From assembly GCF_036227565.1 (NCBI RefSeq), contig NZ_CP109460.1:806001-870000 (forward strand): 64,000 bases of DNA. Reading direction: 5' to 3'. Source of the DNA: Streptomyces sp. NBC_01454. GTDB lineage: Bacteria; Actinomycetota; Actinomycetes; Streptomycetales; Streptomycetaceae. Both the position numbers and the translations under genes were made by a program. This document shows, in pieces, positions 1 through 8,335 of the stretch (position 1 is its first letter; each line of letters opens with the position of its first letter). The notes under the pieces are model-generated. The model did no database searches, was not told the origin of the DNA, and saw only the letters and a list, made by a program, of their open reading frames with translations.

Positions 1-206
1 TGGTCCGCGGCGCCGTCGTATAAGGCGGCCGTCTCCGGCTCGGGAGCCCGGCGCCGGCCGAGGATGCGCCGCCGCAGGCGCATGGCGTCGTGCCGGGCGA
101 GCAGGGCATGGTACTCGCCGCCGACGGTACCGGCGGCGGACCGTCCGGACGGCACGGACGGCACGGACGGCGAAGCGGAGCGTGCGGGCGGGTAGGACCG
201 CTGCAT
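1..206 (-). CDS. Partial hypothetical protein (N-terminus only)
   Basis: The frame opens with ATG at 206 and runs off the left edge, giving 68 residues. An AGGAGG ribosome-binding site (complement of 215-220) lies 8 nt upstream, which is the main reason to accept the gene. The visible protein starts with a Ser/Pro/Val-rich stretch encoded partly by a 9-bp repeat (GGACGGCAC on the plus strand, about 2.7 copies at 147-170), followed by an Arg-rich segment. No domain is recognised. It is divergent from the response regulator that starts at 374. Confidence 0.5.
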   Translation of the reverse strand, partial: MQRSYPPARSASPSVPSVPSGRSAAGTVGGEYHALLARHDAMRLRRRILGRRRAPEPETAALYDGAAD

Positions 207-373
207 GGAATCGACCTCCTGACGGGAGCGTCAGTGTCGCAAGGCGGTGCCGTGCCCGAAGGGCCCCGATCCCCCGGGGCCGTTCGGCCCTTGTGCGGGC
301 CGCCGGGACCGGCGAACCTCGTGGCCGGACCCTTGTGCCCGGCCGATCCGCGTGAACCACAGAGCGAGAGTGC

Positions 374-1114
374 ATGAACCAGCAGCCCGTTCCCCCTGCC
401 CCTGGCGCGCCCGTCGCCGCCCCCGCGACGCCGCTGCGTGTCTTCATCCTCGACGACCACGAAGTGGTGCGCCGCGGGGTGCGGGACCTGGTGGAGGCGG
501 AGGGGGACATCGAGGTCGTCGGGGAGGCGGGGGACGCCCGGCAGGCCCTCGCCCGGGTGCCGGCGGTCCGGCCGCAGGTGGCCGTGCTCGACGTGCGGCT
601 GGGCGGCACCGACGGGCCCGACGGCGACCACGAAGGGATCGTGGTCTGCCGGGAGTTACGGGCCCGGATGCCGGAGCTGGCCTGTCTGATGCTGACGTCC
701 TTCGACGACGACGAGGCGTTGTTCGACGCCATCATGGCCGGGGCATCCGGCTATGTGCTCAAGCAGATCGACGGCACCGCGCTGGTGCACGCGATCCGTA
801 CGGTCGCGGCGGGGCAGTCGATGCTGGATCCGCGCACCGCGACGCGGGTGATGGAGCGGCTGCGCGACCCGGACCGGGGCGAGGCGGCCGAGGCGGAGAC
901 GTCCGAACTCGATCGGCTCTCACCGCGCGAGCGGGAGGTGTTGGAGCTGATCGGCGAGGGCTTGACGAATCGTCAGATCGGCGATCGGCTGCATCTCTCG
1001 GAGAAGACGGTCAAGAACCGGGTGTCCGCGATCCTGTCCAAGCTGGGGGTGGGACGCCGGGTGCAGGCGGCGATGGTCGTCGAGCGACTCAAGGGGGCCG
1101 GGCCACGGGCGTGA
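374..1114 (+). CDS. NarL/LuxR-family response regulator (DevR/DosR type)
   Basis: A 246-residue two-component response regulator. The receiver domain (about 20-145) has the acidic pair Asp27-Asp28, the phosphoacceptor Asp73 (VAVLDVRLGG), the LTSF switch Thr and a conserved Lys in YVLKQI. The C-terminal LuxR helix-turn-helix (about 180-240) carries LSPREREVLELIGEGLTN and LSEKTVKNRVSAILSKL, the family signature of DevR/DosR. The partner kinase is encoded convergently at 1193-2938. Codon 95 (656-658) is TTA, the rare Leu codon read by the bldA tRNA in Streptomyces, so translation may depend on developmental stage. The exact signal sensed is not visible here. Confidence 0.9.
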   Translation: MNQQPVPPAPGAPVAAPATPLRVFILDDHEVVRRGVRDLVEAEGDIEVVGEAGDARQALARVPAVRPQVAVLDVRLGGTDGPDGDHEGIVVCRELRARMPELACLMLTSFDDDEALFDAIMAGASGYVLKQIDGTALVHAIRTVAAGQSMLDPRTATRVMERLRDPDRGEAAEAETSELDRLSPREREVLELIGEGLTNRQIGDRLHLSEKTVKNRVSAILSKLGVGRRVQAAMVVERLKGAGPRA

Positions 1115-1192
1115 CGGCGGCGCCGGGAGCTCCAGGGGACTGACCTGCCCTTCCCGTGTGGTGATGCCGGGGCGGCACCGGAACGGATCGGG

Positions 1193-2938
1193 TCAGTCGG
1201 GCAACGGTACCCGCCAGACGATCCGGGTTCCGCCACCCTCCGGTGTTTCGACGGCCAGTCGGCCGTCGTGCATGTCGGCCCGGGCCCGCATGTTGGCCAG
1301 GCCTCCGGTGTGCGGTGCGTCCCCGATGCCCGTCCCGTCGTCCGTCACCGTCAGCGTCGCCGCGGCCGCGGTCACCGACAGCGTCACGTCCAGATGGCGG
1401 GCGTGGGCGTGGCGGGCGGCGTTGCTGAGGGCCTCGGCGGTCACCGCCACGAGGTGCGGTGCCAGGTCGTCGGGGACCGCGGCGTTCACCGGTCCGTCGA
1501 TCCGCAGCGAGGGGCTGAAGCCGAGGGGACCGGCCGCCCGCTGCACGGTCTCGGTCAGGTCGCGACGCAGACCGCGGCCTTCCTTGCCGTCCCCGGTGGT
1601 GCGCAGTCCGAAGATGGTGGACCGGATGATCTTGATGGTGGTGTCCAGGTCGTTGACCGCGCGGCCGACCCGTTCGGCGGCCTCCGGACGGTCGATCAGC
1701 CGGGTCGCGCTCTGCAGCGTGATGCCGGTCGCGAAGAGCCGTTGGATGGCGAGGTCGTGCAGGTCCCGGGCGATCCGGTCACGGTCGTGAAGAACCGTCA
1801 GCTCCTCCGACTCGGCGCGCCGGCGGGCGAGTTCGAGGGCGATCACGGCCTGGTCGGCGAAGCCCGATATCAGGGTGACCTCGGCGTCGTCGAAGGCCGG
1901 CCGCCCGGCCAGGCGGCTCAGCCGCAGGGCGCCGCAGCCGGTGTCCACCTGGAGCGGGACGGCGACCGTCGGCCCGTGCATCTCCGCCGGCGCTCCGTTC
2001 AGTGCGGCGTCGTCCGGCTCCTCGCCCTGGGGCGGGTGCTCGGTTCCGTTGCGCCAGGCGCCGGGGCCGAGCGGGTACGCCCGTGGGTCGGCCCGTAGAT
2101 CGGCACTGACCACGGGCCGGCCGCTGCGGGCGGCCATCCCGGGCAGTGAACCGTCAGCCGGCACCCGCAGCCCGAGGATCCGGCTCGCGCCCGTACCGCA
2201 CGCCACCGCCACCGTCAGCTGGTCCGCGGACGAGGGCACCGGCAGCAGGACCGCCGCGCAGTCCGCGCCGGCGACCTCCAGAGCGCGTTCCGCGATCAGC
2301 CTCAGCACCTCGTCGGCACCGGTACCGGACAGCAGGCTGCGGGTGATCTCGCCCAGTGCCTCCAGCCACCGCTCGCGGCGGCGGCTCTCGTGGTACATGC
2401 GGGCATTGTCGATCGCCACTCCCGCCGCGCTGGACAACGTGGTCAACACGGCCTCGTCGTCCGCGTCGAACGAGCCGCCGCCGCGCTTCTCGGTGAGGTA
2501 GAGGTTACCGAACACCTCGTCGCGGACCCGGACCGGCACCCCGAGGAAGGTCCGCATCGGGGGATGGTGGGCCGGAAAGCCGAAGCTGTGCGGGTGCCGG
2601 CTCAGGTCCGTGAGCCGCAGCGGCTCGGGGTTGCGGATCAACTCCCCGAGGATGCCGCGACCGCAGGGCGCGCGGCCGATCAGCCCGATGAGCTCGTCGG
2701 ACATCCCGACGGGCAGGAACTGCGCCAGCTGCCCGTCCCCGACCACGCCGAGCGCACCGTACTCCGCGTCGGTGAGGGTGACCGCGGCCTCCACGATGCC
2801 CTTGAGCACCTGCGGGAGTTCGAGCCCCCGCCCCAGGCTCATCACGGCGTCGAGCAGGCCGCGCACCCGGTCCGGCTCGCGGAGCTGCGGCCCGTGCGGA
2901 CCGCTCATGGCCGGTGCGTACTGCAGCGATTCGGACAT
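1193..2938 (-). CDS. GAF-domain sensor histidine kinase (DevS/DosS type)
   Basis: A 581-residue cytoplasmic histidine kinase. The start is set at the ATG of MSESLQ (2938). A longer open frame to 3310 exists, but its extra N-terminal sequence is Arg/Pro-rich and unlike the family. Two GAF domains (about 45-190 and 205-365) precede a HisKA_3 dimerisation helix with the phospho-accepting His in DRDRIARDLHDLAIQRLF, then a HATPase domain with an N-box (EALSNAARHAHA) and G-box (DDGTGIGD). GAF-GAF-HisKA_3-HATPase is the DosS/DosT arrangement, in which the first GAF can bind haem; haem binding is not proven here. The gene is convergent with the DevR-type regulator at 374-1114 and most likely phosphorylates it. 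Confidence 0.88.
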   Translation of the reverse strand: MSESLQYAPAMSGPHGPQLREPDRVRGLLDAVMSLGRGLELPQVLKGIVEAAVTLTDAEYGALGVVGDGQLAQFLPVGMSDELIGLIGRAPCGRGILGELIRNPEPLRLTDLSRHPHSFGFPAHHPPMRTFLGVPVRVRDEVFGNLYLTEKRGGGSFDADDEAVLTTLSSAAGVAIDNARMYHESRRRERWLEALGEITRSLLSGTGADEVLRLIAERALEVAGADCAAVLLPVPSSADQLTVAVACGTGASRILGLRVPADGSLPGMAARSGRPVVSADLRADPRAYPLGPGAWRNGTEHPPQGEEPDDAALNGAPAEMHGPTVAVPLQVDTGCGALRLSRLAGRPAFDDAEVTLISGFADQAVIALELARRRAESEELTVLHDRDRIARDLHDLAIQRLFATGITLQSATRLIDRPEAAERVGRAVNDLDTTIKIIRSTIFGLRTTGDGKEGRGLRRDLTETVQRAAGPLGFSPSLRIDGPVNAAVPDDLAPHLVAVTAEALSNAARHAHARHLDVTLSVTAAAATLTVTDDGTGIGDAPHTGGLANMRARADMHDGRLAVETPEGGGTRIVWRVPLPD

Positions 2939-3300
2939 GACCGTCCCGCTCCAAAGATCCCGTACGTCTGCTCGGCAGCCTACGTGATCAGCGAAGCCAC
3001 ACCGGTGCCGACCGGCCACCCGGCGGCGTCGGCGACGGGGGCCGGCCGGCCCGCCACCGGGGGCCGGTCGCGGGGCGGAAGAGGGCTGTTCGGCCCTGCG
3101 GGCCACGGAGGTGGACGGCCGACGATGTGTCTGCCGGGAAGGGCCGGTCTCCCCCGTGCCGATGGCTCTTCCCGGCTCCGGCCGTTCCCGGCCCGACGCA
3201 CATTTGCGAGGTGGAGGACACAGCACCATGGCTGGTGGGGAAGTACGGACAACGGCGGTCGGGGAAACGGTGAGCGGCCGGGTCACGCACCGGCCGCCGC

Positions 3301-3550
3301 GCCGGCACAAGGTTCCTCTTCGGCTCGCTGATCGGCACGGTGGTTTACGCGATGTTCGCCGGATTCCCTTTCCGGTGGCCCAAGTTCACCGGCACAATGC
3401 TCGACGAACGCCTCGGCTAAATCACCTTCTGGACGCTGACCGTGGGATTCCGCTTCACCTTCCTCGTGCAGCACCGGCTCGGCCCGCCGGTATGCCCCGC
3501 CGGTACAGGCGACCCCTGGGGCTACGGCCGCTCCCTGGAATGAGCTACTT
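3301..3550 (+). pseudogene. Decayed fragment of cytochrome c oxidase subunit I (ctaD)
   Basis: From 3313 the plus strand reads LFGSLIGTVVYAMFAGF, then FRWPKFTGTMLDERLG, an in-frame TAA, then ITFWTLTVGF and TFLVQHRLG. After a frameshift it continues MPRRYR. This follows the conserved core of actinobacterial CtaD (TVVYAMFAGFYFWWPK..GKMLDERLGK.TFW..FVGF..TFLVQH.LG..GMPRRY) in order. A Lys codon after DERLG has become a stop, and a frame change separates QHRLG from MPRRY. Only about 80 of roughly 550 codons remain, with no start, so this is a dead fragment. It is the only recognisable content of the gap between 2939 and 3806. Confidence 0.8.
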
Positions 3551-3806
3551 CCTGCCCGCCGCCGCGCCGCAATTTCACCTCGCCGCCCCGAATTCGCAGT
3601 GAATCCCCCGCCGTTGACCTTCATCACCCCGCCTTCGGCGAGCTCACCGCGTACCGCCCCACCGCCGAACACCGAGAAAGGAGAGGTCACGCTTCGGGGA
3701 CACGGCAAATACACAGCAAATTCACAGGAAGGAATGGACAACCCTTGACTGAAGGTTGACCGCTTGCGTGGCGATCTCGGCCAAAGGCCGAACTACGTTC
3801 CCTGTC

Positions 3807-4478
3807 ATGCCCCTACACCCTGCCACCCTCCCGGTCCTCCCCTACCGCAAGCCGACTCGTGGCCGGGATTACTGGGTACTAGATGACGTGTTGCCGGACC
3901 CGACTGCCGTACGGGAACGCTGTCTGGCCCGGGACGACTGGACCGAGGGCTACCCCCACAAACCCGAGAGCTGGCCGGGCCTGCGCACCATGCCGGCGCT
4001 GGAACCCGGCGAGCTGGCCCGAGTCGAGAGGCTGGTGAAAAAGGCGACCGGTGCCCCGAAGATCTGGGCGGAACGTCCCGCAGGTAGCGGCACCGTCAAC
4101 CACAACTGCGTCCAGATCGTCGGCGAGGGCGAGTGCGAGCCCCGCCCTCACACCGACTCCCGCGCCCTCTGCCGCTACGCCGCCGTGCTGTACCTCAACT
4201 CCCTGGTCCCCAAGGACTTCGGCACCAGCTTCTACCGACAGCGTCTGCCGGGTGGCGCACTCGGCGGCAACCAGGTGGCCGCTCCGCACAACAATCTGGT
4301 CGACGCCCTCGGCACCCGCTTCGTCGCGCCGGACTCCTTCGTCGAGGACGTCCGCGTCCCGCACCGCGCCAACCGGCTGCTGCTCTACTCCGCGAACCTG
4401 ATCCACACGGCCACCGGTTACTGGGGCACCACCATGGAGGAGAAGCGGATGACGGCGGTCTTCTTCTGGATGGCCTGA
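3807..4478 (+). CDS. DUF6445-like protein, probable 2-oxoglutarate/Fe(II) oxygenase fold
   Basis: A 223-residue protein counted from the ATG at 3807; an upstream in-frame TTG (3756) adds an unlikely leader. A metal-binding His-x-Asp (HTD, residues 115-117, in PRPHTDSR), a distal His in ANLIHTATGYWG and a following Arg in EKRMTAVFFW give the order H-x-D..H..R expected of the double-stranded beta-helix dioxygenases. The overall pattern resembles DUF6445 proteins, which are common in actinobacteria and proteobacteria. The substrate is unknown. It stands alone, with a convergent MFS gene just downstream. It could supply a hydroxylation to a nearby pathway, but nothing in the sequence ties it to the NRPS cluster. 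Confidence 0.6.
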   Translation: MPLHPATLPVLPYRKPTRGRDYWVLDDVLPDPTAVRERCLARDDWTEGYPHKPESWPGLRTMPALEPGELARVERLVKKATGAPKIWAERPAGSGTVNHNCVQIVGEGECEPRPHTDSRALCRYAAVLYLNSLVPKDFGTSFYRQRLPGGALGGNQVAAPHNNLVDALGTRFVAPDSFVEDVRVPHRANRLLLYSANLIHTATGYWGTTMEEKRMTAVFFWMA

Positions 4479-4533
4479 CCTGCCCCGGCCCCTACGGCGA
4501 ACTGGAGGGGCCGGCGGGGACGTGGCCGAGCGC

Positions 4534-5751
4534 TCAGGTCCGGCGCGTGGCGGGGAAGCCGTGCCCCCGGGCGGCTATGACGACGATGAGCACCGGGGCC
4601 ATGAGCAGCAGAATGCTCCACGGCAAGGAGGGCGGACCGAGCCGGTCGAGGAGTACCCCGCCCACGATGCCCCCGCCCGCCATGGCCACGTTCCACAGCG
4701 TGACCAGCATGACCTGGGCGGCGTCCGCCCGGTCGCCTCCCGCATCGCCCACAGCGGTCTGCAGGAGGGTGGGGACACCTCCCCACCCCAGACCCCACAG
4801 TGCCGCCGCGACATAGACGAGTGCCGTGACGTCGGACAACGTGGCGAGAGCGGCTGCCGCCACGGCGACCAGGAGGGTGCAGGCGACCATCATGAGCCGC
4901 AGCCGGCGGTGGACCTGCGCCCCCACGAACCAGATGCTCACCAGCGAGGCCACGCCGAAGACCAACAGCACCAGATCGGTGGAGCCACCCATACCGAGAT
5001 CGGCGAGGAACGTGGCGACATAGGCGTAGAGGATGGTGTGAGCCAGTACGAACACCAAGGTGACGAACAGGACGGGGCTCACGCCCGGGACCGCCAGGGC
5101 CCGCAGGATCGGGCTCCGGCGCTCCTGCTGCCCCGGATAGTCCGGGACCGTGGCCATGATCCACGCAATCACGATCACGGCAAGCACGGACATGGCCAGG
5201 AACGCCGCCCCCCAGCCGAGCACCCTCCCGACGAAGGTCCCCGCGGGCACTCCGAGCGACAGAGCGACCGGAATGCCGGCCATGGCGATCGCCATGGCCT
5301 TGCCCTGAAGGTGAACCGCGACCATGCGGCGCGCGTATCCGGACAGCGTGGCCCAGGCCAGACCCGCTGCCACTCCGGCGACGAACCGGGCGACAAGGGT
5401 CAGCGTGTAGTCCGGTGACAGCGCCGTGACAGTGTTCGCCACGACGAACACCACCATCGAGGTCAGCAGCAACCGCTTGCGTTGCCACTTCGCGGTGGCC
5501 GCTGCCAGGGGGATCGCCGTGAGGAAGGTCCCGACGGCACAGATCGTCACCGACTGCCCCATCGCGGACTCGCTGACCCCGAGCGAAGAGCTCATCGCAG
5601 GCAACACACCTGCCGGCAACGTCTCGGTCAGGCTGGTGATGAACACAGCCGTGGCCAGGGCGAGCAGCGCCGGCAACGGGAATTTCGGTTCACCGGTCCC
5701 TGAAATCTTCCCGCCCTCGACGGGCACACTGACAGGGAGTTGTGTGGTCAT
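4534..5751 (-). CDS. MFS efflux transporter (AraJ/DHA1-like)
   Basis: About 405 residues with 12 predicted membrane helices. The N-terminal half has the SLTETLPAGVLPAMSSSLGVSES pattern and an Arg/Lys-rich loop 2-3 (AKWQRKRLLL), typical of AraJ/Cmx-type drug exporters. Two ATGs are possible. The second (5751) is preferred because GAGG lies 7 nt upstream of it but only 1 nt upstream of the ATG at 5757. The upstream region (5752-6243) contains two inverted repeats that may be regulatory. The exported compound cannot be told from sequence. Confidence 0.85.
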   Translation of the reverse strand: MTTQLPVSVPVEGGKISGTGEPKFPLPALLALATAVFITSLTETLPAGVLPAMSSSLGVSESAMGQSVTICAVGTFLTAIPLAAATAKWQRKRLLLTSMVVFVVANTVTALSPDYTLTLVARFVAGVAAGLAWATLSGYARRMVAVHLQGKAMAIAMAGIPVALSLGVPAGTFVGRVLGWGAAFLAMSVLAVIVIAWIMATVPDYPGQQERRSPILRALAVPGVSPVLFVTLVFVLAHTILYAYVATFLADLGMGGSTDLVLLVFGVASLVSIWFVGAQVHRRLRLMMVACTLLVAVAAAALATLSDVTALVYVAAALWGLGWGGVPTLLQTAVGDAGGDRADAAQVMLVTLWNVAMAGGGIVGGVLLDRLGPPSLPWSILLLMAPVLIVVIAARGHGFPATRRT

Positions 5752-5864
5752 ACCCATACCTCAAATCGGTAAATGAAAGCAGGGGTGAATAAGGTGCGTG
5801 CCGGTAGGGAGTGACGCGCCGTCGATGGACTGCAGGGTCCATCGGAATGCGCGCAGGCCCAGCT

Positions 5865-5911
5865 GCTTTCACCCGCGGCCGGTTCCTCTTCACGGGAACT
5901 GAGGTGAAAGC
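5865..5911. repeat. Stacked inverted repeat upstream of the MFS gene
   Basis: GCTTTCACC (5865-5873) and GGTGAAAGC (5903-5911) are perfect 9-bp arms around a 29-nt loop. The loop itself contains a GTTCC...GGAAC inverted repeat. The site lies in the 490-bp gap between the MFS start and the small membrane ORF, where I recognise no other gene. It could be an RNA hairpin in the MFS leader or a protein-binding site. Confidence 0.4.
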
Positions 5912-5945
5912 TACGTTCTCAAGAGCCCGGCTGGTATCGGGCGTT

Positions 5946-5965
5946 GGGTCTAGGTCCGGAGACCC
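5946..5965. promoter_or_regulatory. Small palindrome, possible repressor operator
   Basis: GGGTCT (5946-5951) and AGACCC (5960-5965) form 6-bp arms with an 8-bp spacer, extendable as TTGGGTCT/AGACCCgAA. It lies about 195 bp upstream of the MFS start and may be an operator. No adjacent regulator gene is seen. The rest of 5966-6243 shows nothing recognisable. Confidence 0.25.
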
Positions 5966-6243
5966 GAAACCAAGTGGAAGGAATGCCCGTCAGCCTGTTG
6001 CCCCCATCAGTGGTGCGGCCGCTCCCGCTGAAGAGCGGGTCGGCGTTGCCGCCCGTGCCATGGACGCGCATCAGCCCCGGCCCCTCTGCTGCGACCGCGT
6101 ACCCCACCTCAGCGGAACGAGCAGCTACGAACGGCATGGAACTCCCCAAACCCTGGCGAATAAGACCTTTACCGAAGCATTCCTCCGCCTGGATCATGAG
6201 TCCAACACATAGATTTCATGACATCGATCGCGATACGAGATGG

Positions 6244-6402
6244 ATGAAGGCAGGGGTCGGGGCCGGGGCCCGGGGGTGGCGCCGGGGCTCGCTCGCCCTG
6301 GCCGCCCTCGTCGCCGTCGCCGCCTGGCGGTACGGCCGCCGCACCGCCCGCGGCCGTACAGGCGCCCCCGCCGACAAGCGCCCGCTCAGCCCGTCGCTGT
6401 GA
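6244..6402 (+). CDS. Small single-span membrane protein (hypothetical)
   Basis: A 52-residue frame starting MKAGVGAGARGWRRGS, followed by one hydrophobic helix (LALAALVAVAAW) and a basic tail (RYGRRTARGR). Positive charges on both sides of a single helix and G/C-biased third positions support coding, but there is no strong ribosome-binding site and no family match. It could equally be non-coding. Confidence 0.3.
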   Translation: MKAGVGAGARGWRRGSLALAALVAVAAWRYGRRTARGRTGAPADKRPLSPSL

Positions 6403-6638
6403 CGCGTCTCATGCAGTGATCTCCCGGGCCGCCGGCGAGCGGCGGGTGGGGGGCGAACGGGCCGTGCGGCCGGGGCTGTTGGCCTCCCGTTCGTGTCCTG
6501 GCGGGGCCGGTGCGTGTGGTGTTCGTGCAGCGCGGCGGCGTTCCCGGTATGTGGCCGGAAATAGGGTGGTCGGCGGCAGATGGCAGCGGCCCCTCCAGCA
6601 GTGCGGGGTGCGCAATACCAGGACGGACGACACTTCCC

Positions 6639-8294
6639 ATGGATATGAGCGCCGGCGAGCGCAAGGGGCTCAGCCTCTTCGCCCTCATCATGATCGGCAT
6701 CGGCTCGATCTTCGGCTCCGGATGGCTCTTCGGGGCCGGCTCCGCCGCCCAGGTGGCGGGCCCCGCGGCGCTGGTCGCCTGGGTGATCGGTGTCGTCTTC
6801 ATCGGCCTGATCGCGATGTCGTACGCCGAGGTCGGTTCGGCCTACCCGATCCCCGGCGGCATGGCCCGCTACGGACACCTCTCGCACGGCCCGGTGCTCG
6901 GCTTCCTCACCGGCTGGGCGGTGTGGATCGCGACCGCCTCACTGGTGCCGATCGAGTCGATAGCGGCCACCCAGTACATGACGTCCTGGAGCTTCGGCTG
7001 GGCGAAGGGGCTGGTCGATCCGGCCACCCACCAGCTGACCCTCTCCGGCACGGTGGTGGCGCTGGTCCTGACCCTCGCGCTCTGGCTGACCTGCTTCTGG
7101 TCGGTCCAGCTGCTGGCCCGTGCCAACACCGTGCTCACCCTGGTCAAGTTCGCCATACCGGTGCTGGCGGTGCTCGCCCTGGTCGGGTCCGGCTTCCACC
7201 CCTCGAACTTCACCGCCCACGGCGGCTTCGCCCCGTACGGATGGCCGGCCGTGCTCACCGCCGTCACCACCTGCGGTGTGGTCTTCGCCTTCAACGGCTT
7301 CCAGGCCGTGGTCAATCTCGGCGGAGCGGCGAAGAACCCCGGCCGAGCCATCCCGATCGCCCTGGTCGGTGCGCTCTCCCTGGGCCTGGTGATCTACCTG
7401 GCGCTGCAGGTCGCCTACCTGGGGTCGGTGCCGCCCGAGCTGCTGGCGCGGTCCGGCGGTTGGCAGGGCGTGAACCTCAACTCGCCGTTTGCCGATCTGG
7501 CGGGGCTGCTGATGCTGCACTGGGTGGTCACCATGCTGCAGTTCGGCGCGTTCATTTCGCCGGCCGGGTCCAACATCGCCAATGTCGCCTCGGCCGCGTA
7601 CCTGGTCACCAACCTCGCCGAGACCGGGTTCTTCCCCCGGAAGCTGGCGGCCGTGCATCCCCGCTACGGCACCGCCCGCCCCGCGATGTGGCTCAACCTC
7701 GGCTTCTCCGTCGTGCTGCTGCTCACCGTCGGACGCAGCTGGCAGGCGCTGGCCGGCGTGGTGTCGGCGGCCATGGTCATCTCGTATCTGATCGGCCCGA
7801 TCGCGGTGGGGGTGCTGCGGCGGACCCGCCCGGAGCTGCCCCGTCCCTTCCGGCTGCCGGCCGCCGGGGTGCTGTGCCCGGTCACCTTCGCCTTCGCCGC
7901 CTGCGCGCTGTACTGGTCGAAGTGGCCGGAGACCGGGAAGATCACTCTGCTGACGCTGGTGGCCGTTCCGGTCGCGGCGCTGGTGTTGTGGCGCCGGGGT
8001 GAGCGTCGGCTGCTGCGGCAGTTCGCCGCGGCCTGGTGGATGGTCGCCTTCCTGGTGTGGACGGCCTTGGTGTCCGCGCTGGGCGGCACGGAGTTCGGCG
8101 GGCGGGGCCTGCTCCCCGGCGTGCTGGGCACCGCGCTGATCGCGGTCACCGCCCCGGTCTTCTACTTCTGGGCGGTGCGCTCCGGGGTCAGGGCTCACGA
8201 ACGGGGCCTGACCAGCGACCCGTCCCTGGCCCCCGAAGCCGGCCCGACATCCTCAGCCGCCTCCGACGACGCACGCCCGATGGCCTCGGTCTGA
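6639..8294 (+). CDS. APC-superfamily amino acid permease
   Basis: 551 residues from the ATG of MDMSAGERKG (6639). An upstream open stretch back to 6510 has a non-membrane composition and is rejected. Membrane helix 1 contains the unwound substrate-binding motif GIGSIFGSGW typical of APC transporters, followed by about 12-14 hydrophobic helices and a hydrophilic Ser/Ala-rich tail. It resembles Streptomyces permeases for aspartate/proline-type substrates, but the substrate cannot be assigned. It is convergent with the large regulator at 8336-12049, so it is probably not part of that gene's transcription unit. Confidence 0.82.
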   Translation: MDMSAGERKGLSLFALIMIGIGSIFGSGWLFGAGSAAQVAGPAALVAWVIGVVFIGLIAMSYAEVGSAYPIPGGMARYGHLSHGPVLGFLTGWAVWIATASLVPIESIAATQYMTSWSFGWAKGLVDPATHQLTLSGTVVALVLTLALWLTCFWSVQLLARANTVLTLVKFAIPVLAVLALVGSGFHPSNFTAHGGFAPYGWPAVLTAVTTCGVVFAFNGFQAVVNLGGAAKNPGRAIPIALVGALSLGLVIYLALQVAYLGSVPPELLARSGGWQGVNLNSPFADLAGLLMLHWVVTMLQFGAFISPAGSNIANVASAAYLVTNLAETGFFPRKLAAVHPRYGTARPAMWLNLGFSVVLLLTVGRSWQALAGVVSAAMVISYLIGPIAVGVLRRTRPELPRPFRLPAAGVLCPVTFAFAACALYWSKWPETGKITLLTLVAVPVAALVLWRRGERRLLRQFAAAWWMVAFLVWTALVSALGGTEFGGRGLLPGVLGTALIAVTAPVFYFWAVRSGVRAHERGLTSDPSLAPEAGPTSSAASDDARPMASV

Positions 8295-8335
8295 GGGCAC
8301 CGCGCCGGGGCCGGAACAGCTTGGAGACGGGCTCC

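Noticed and set aside
2939..3310. N-terminal extension of the sensor kinase
   Set aside because: The open frame continues, but the sequence is Arg/Pro-rich, has no good ribosome-binding site and is not expected for DevS-like kinases.
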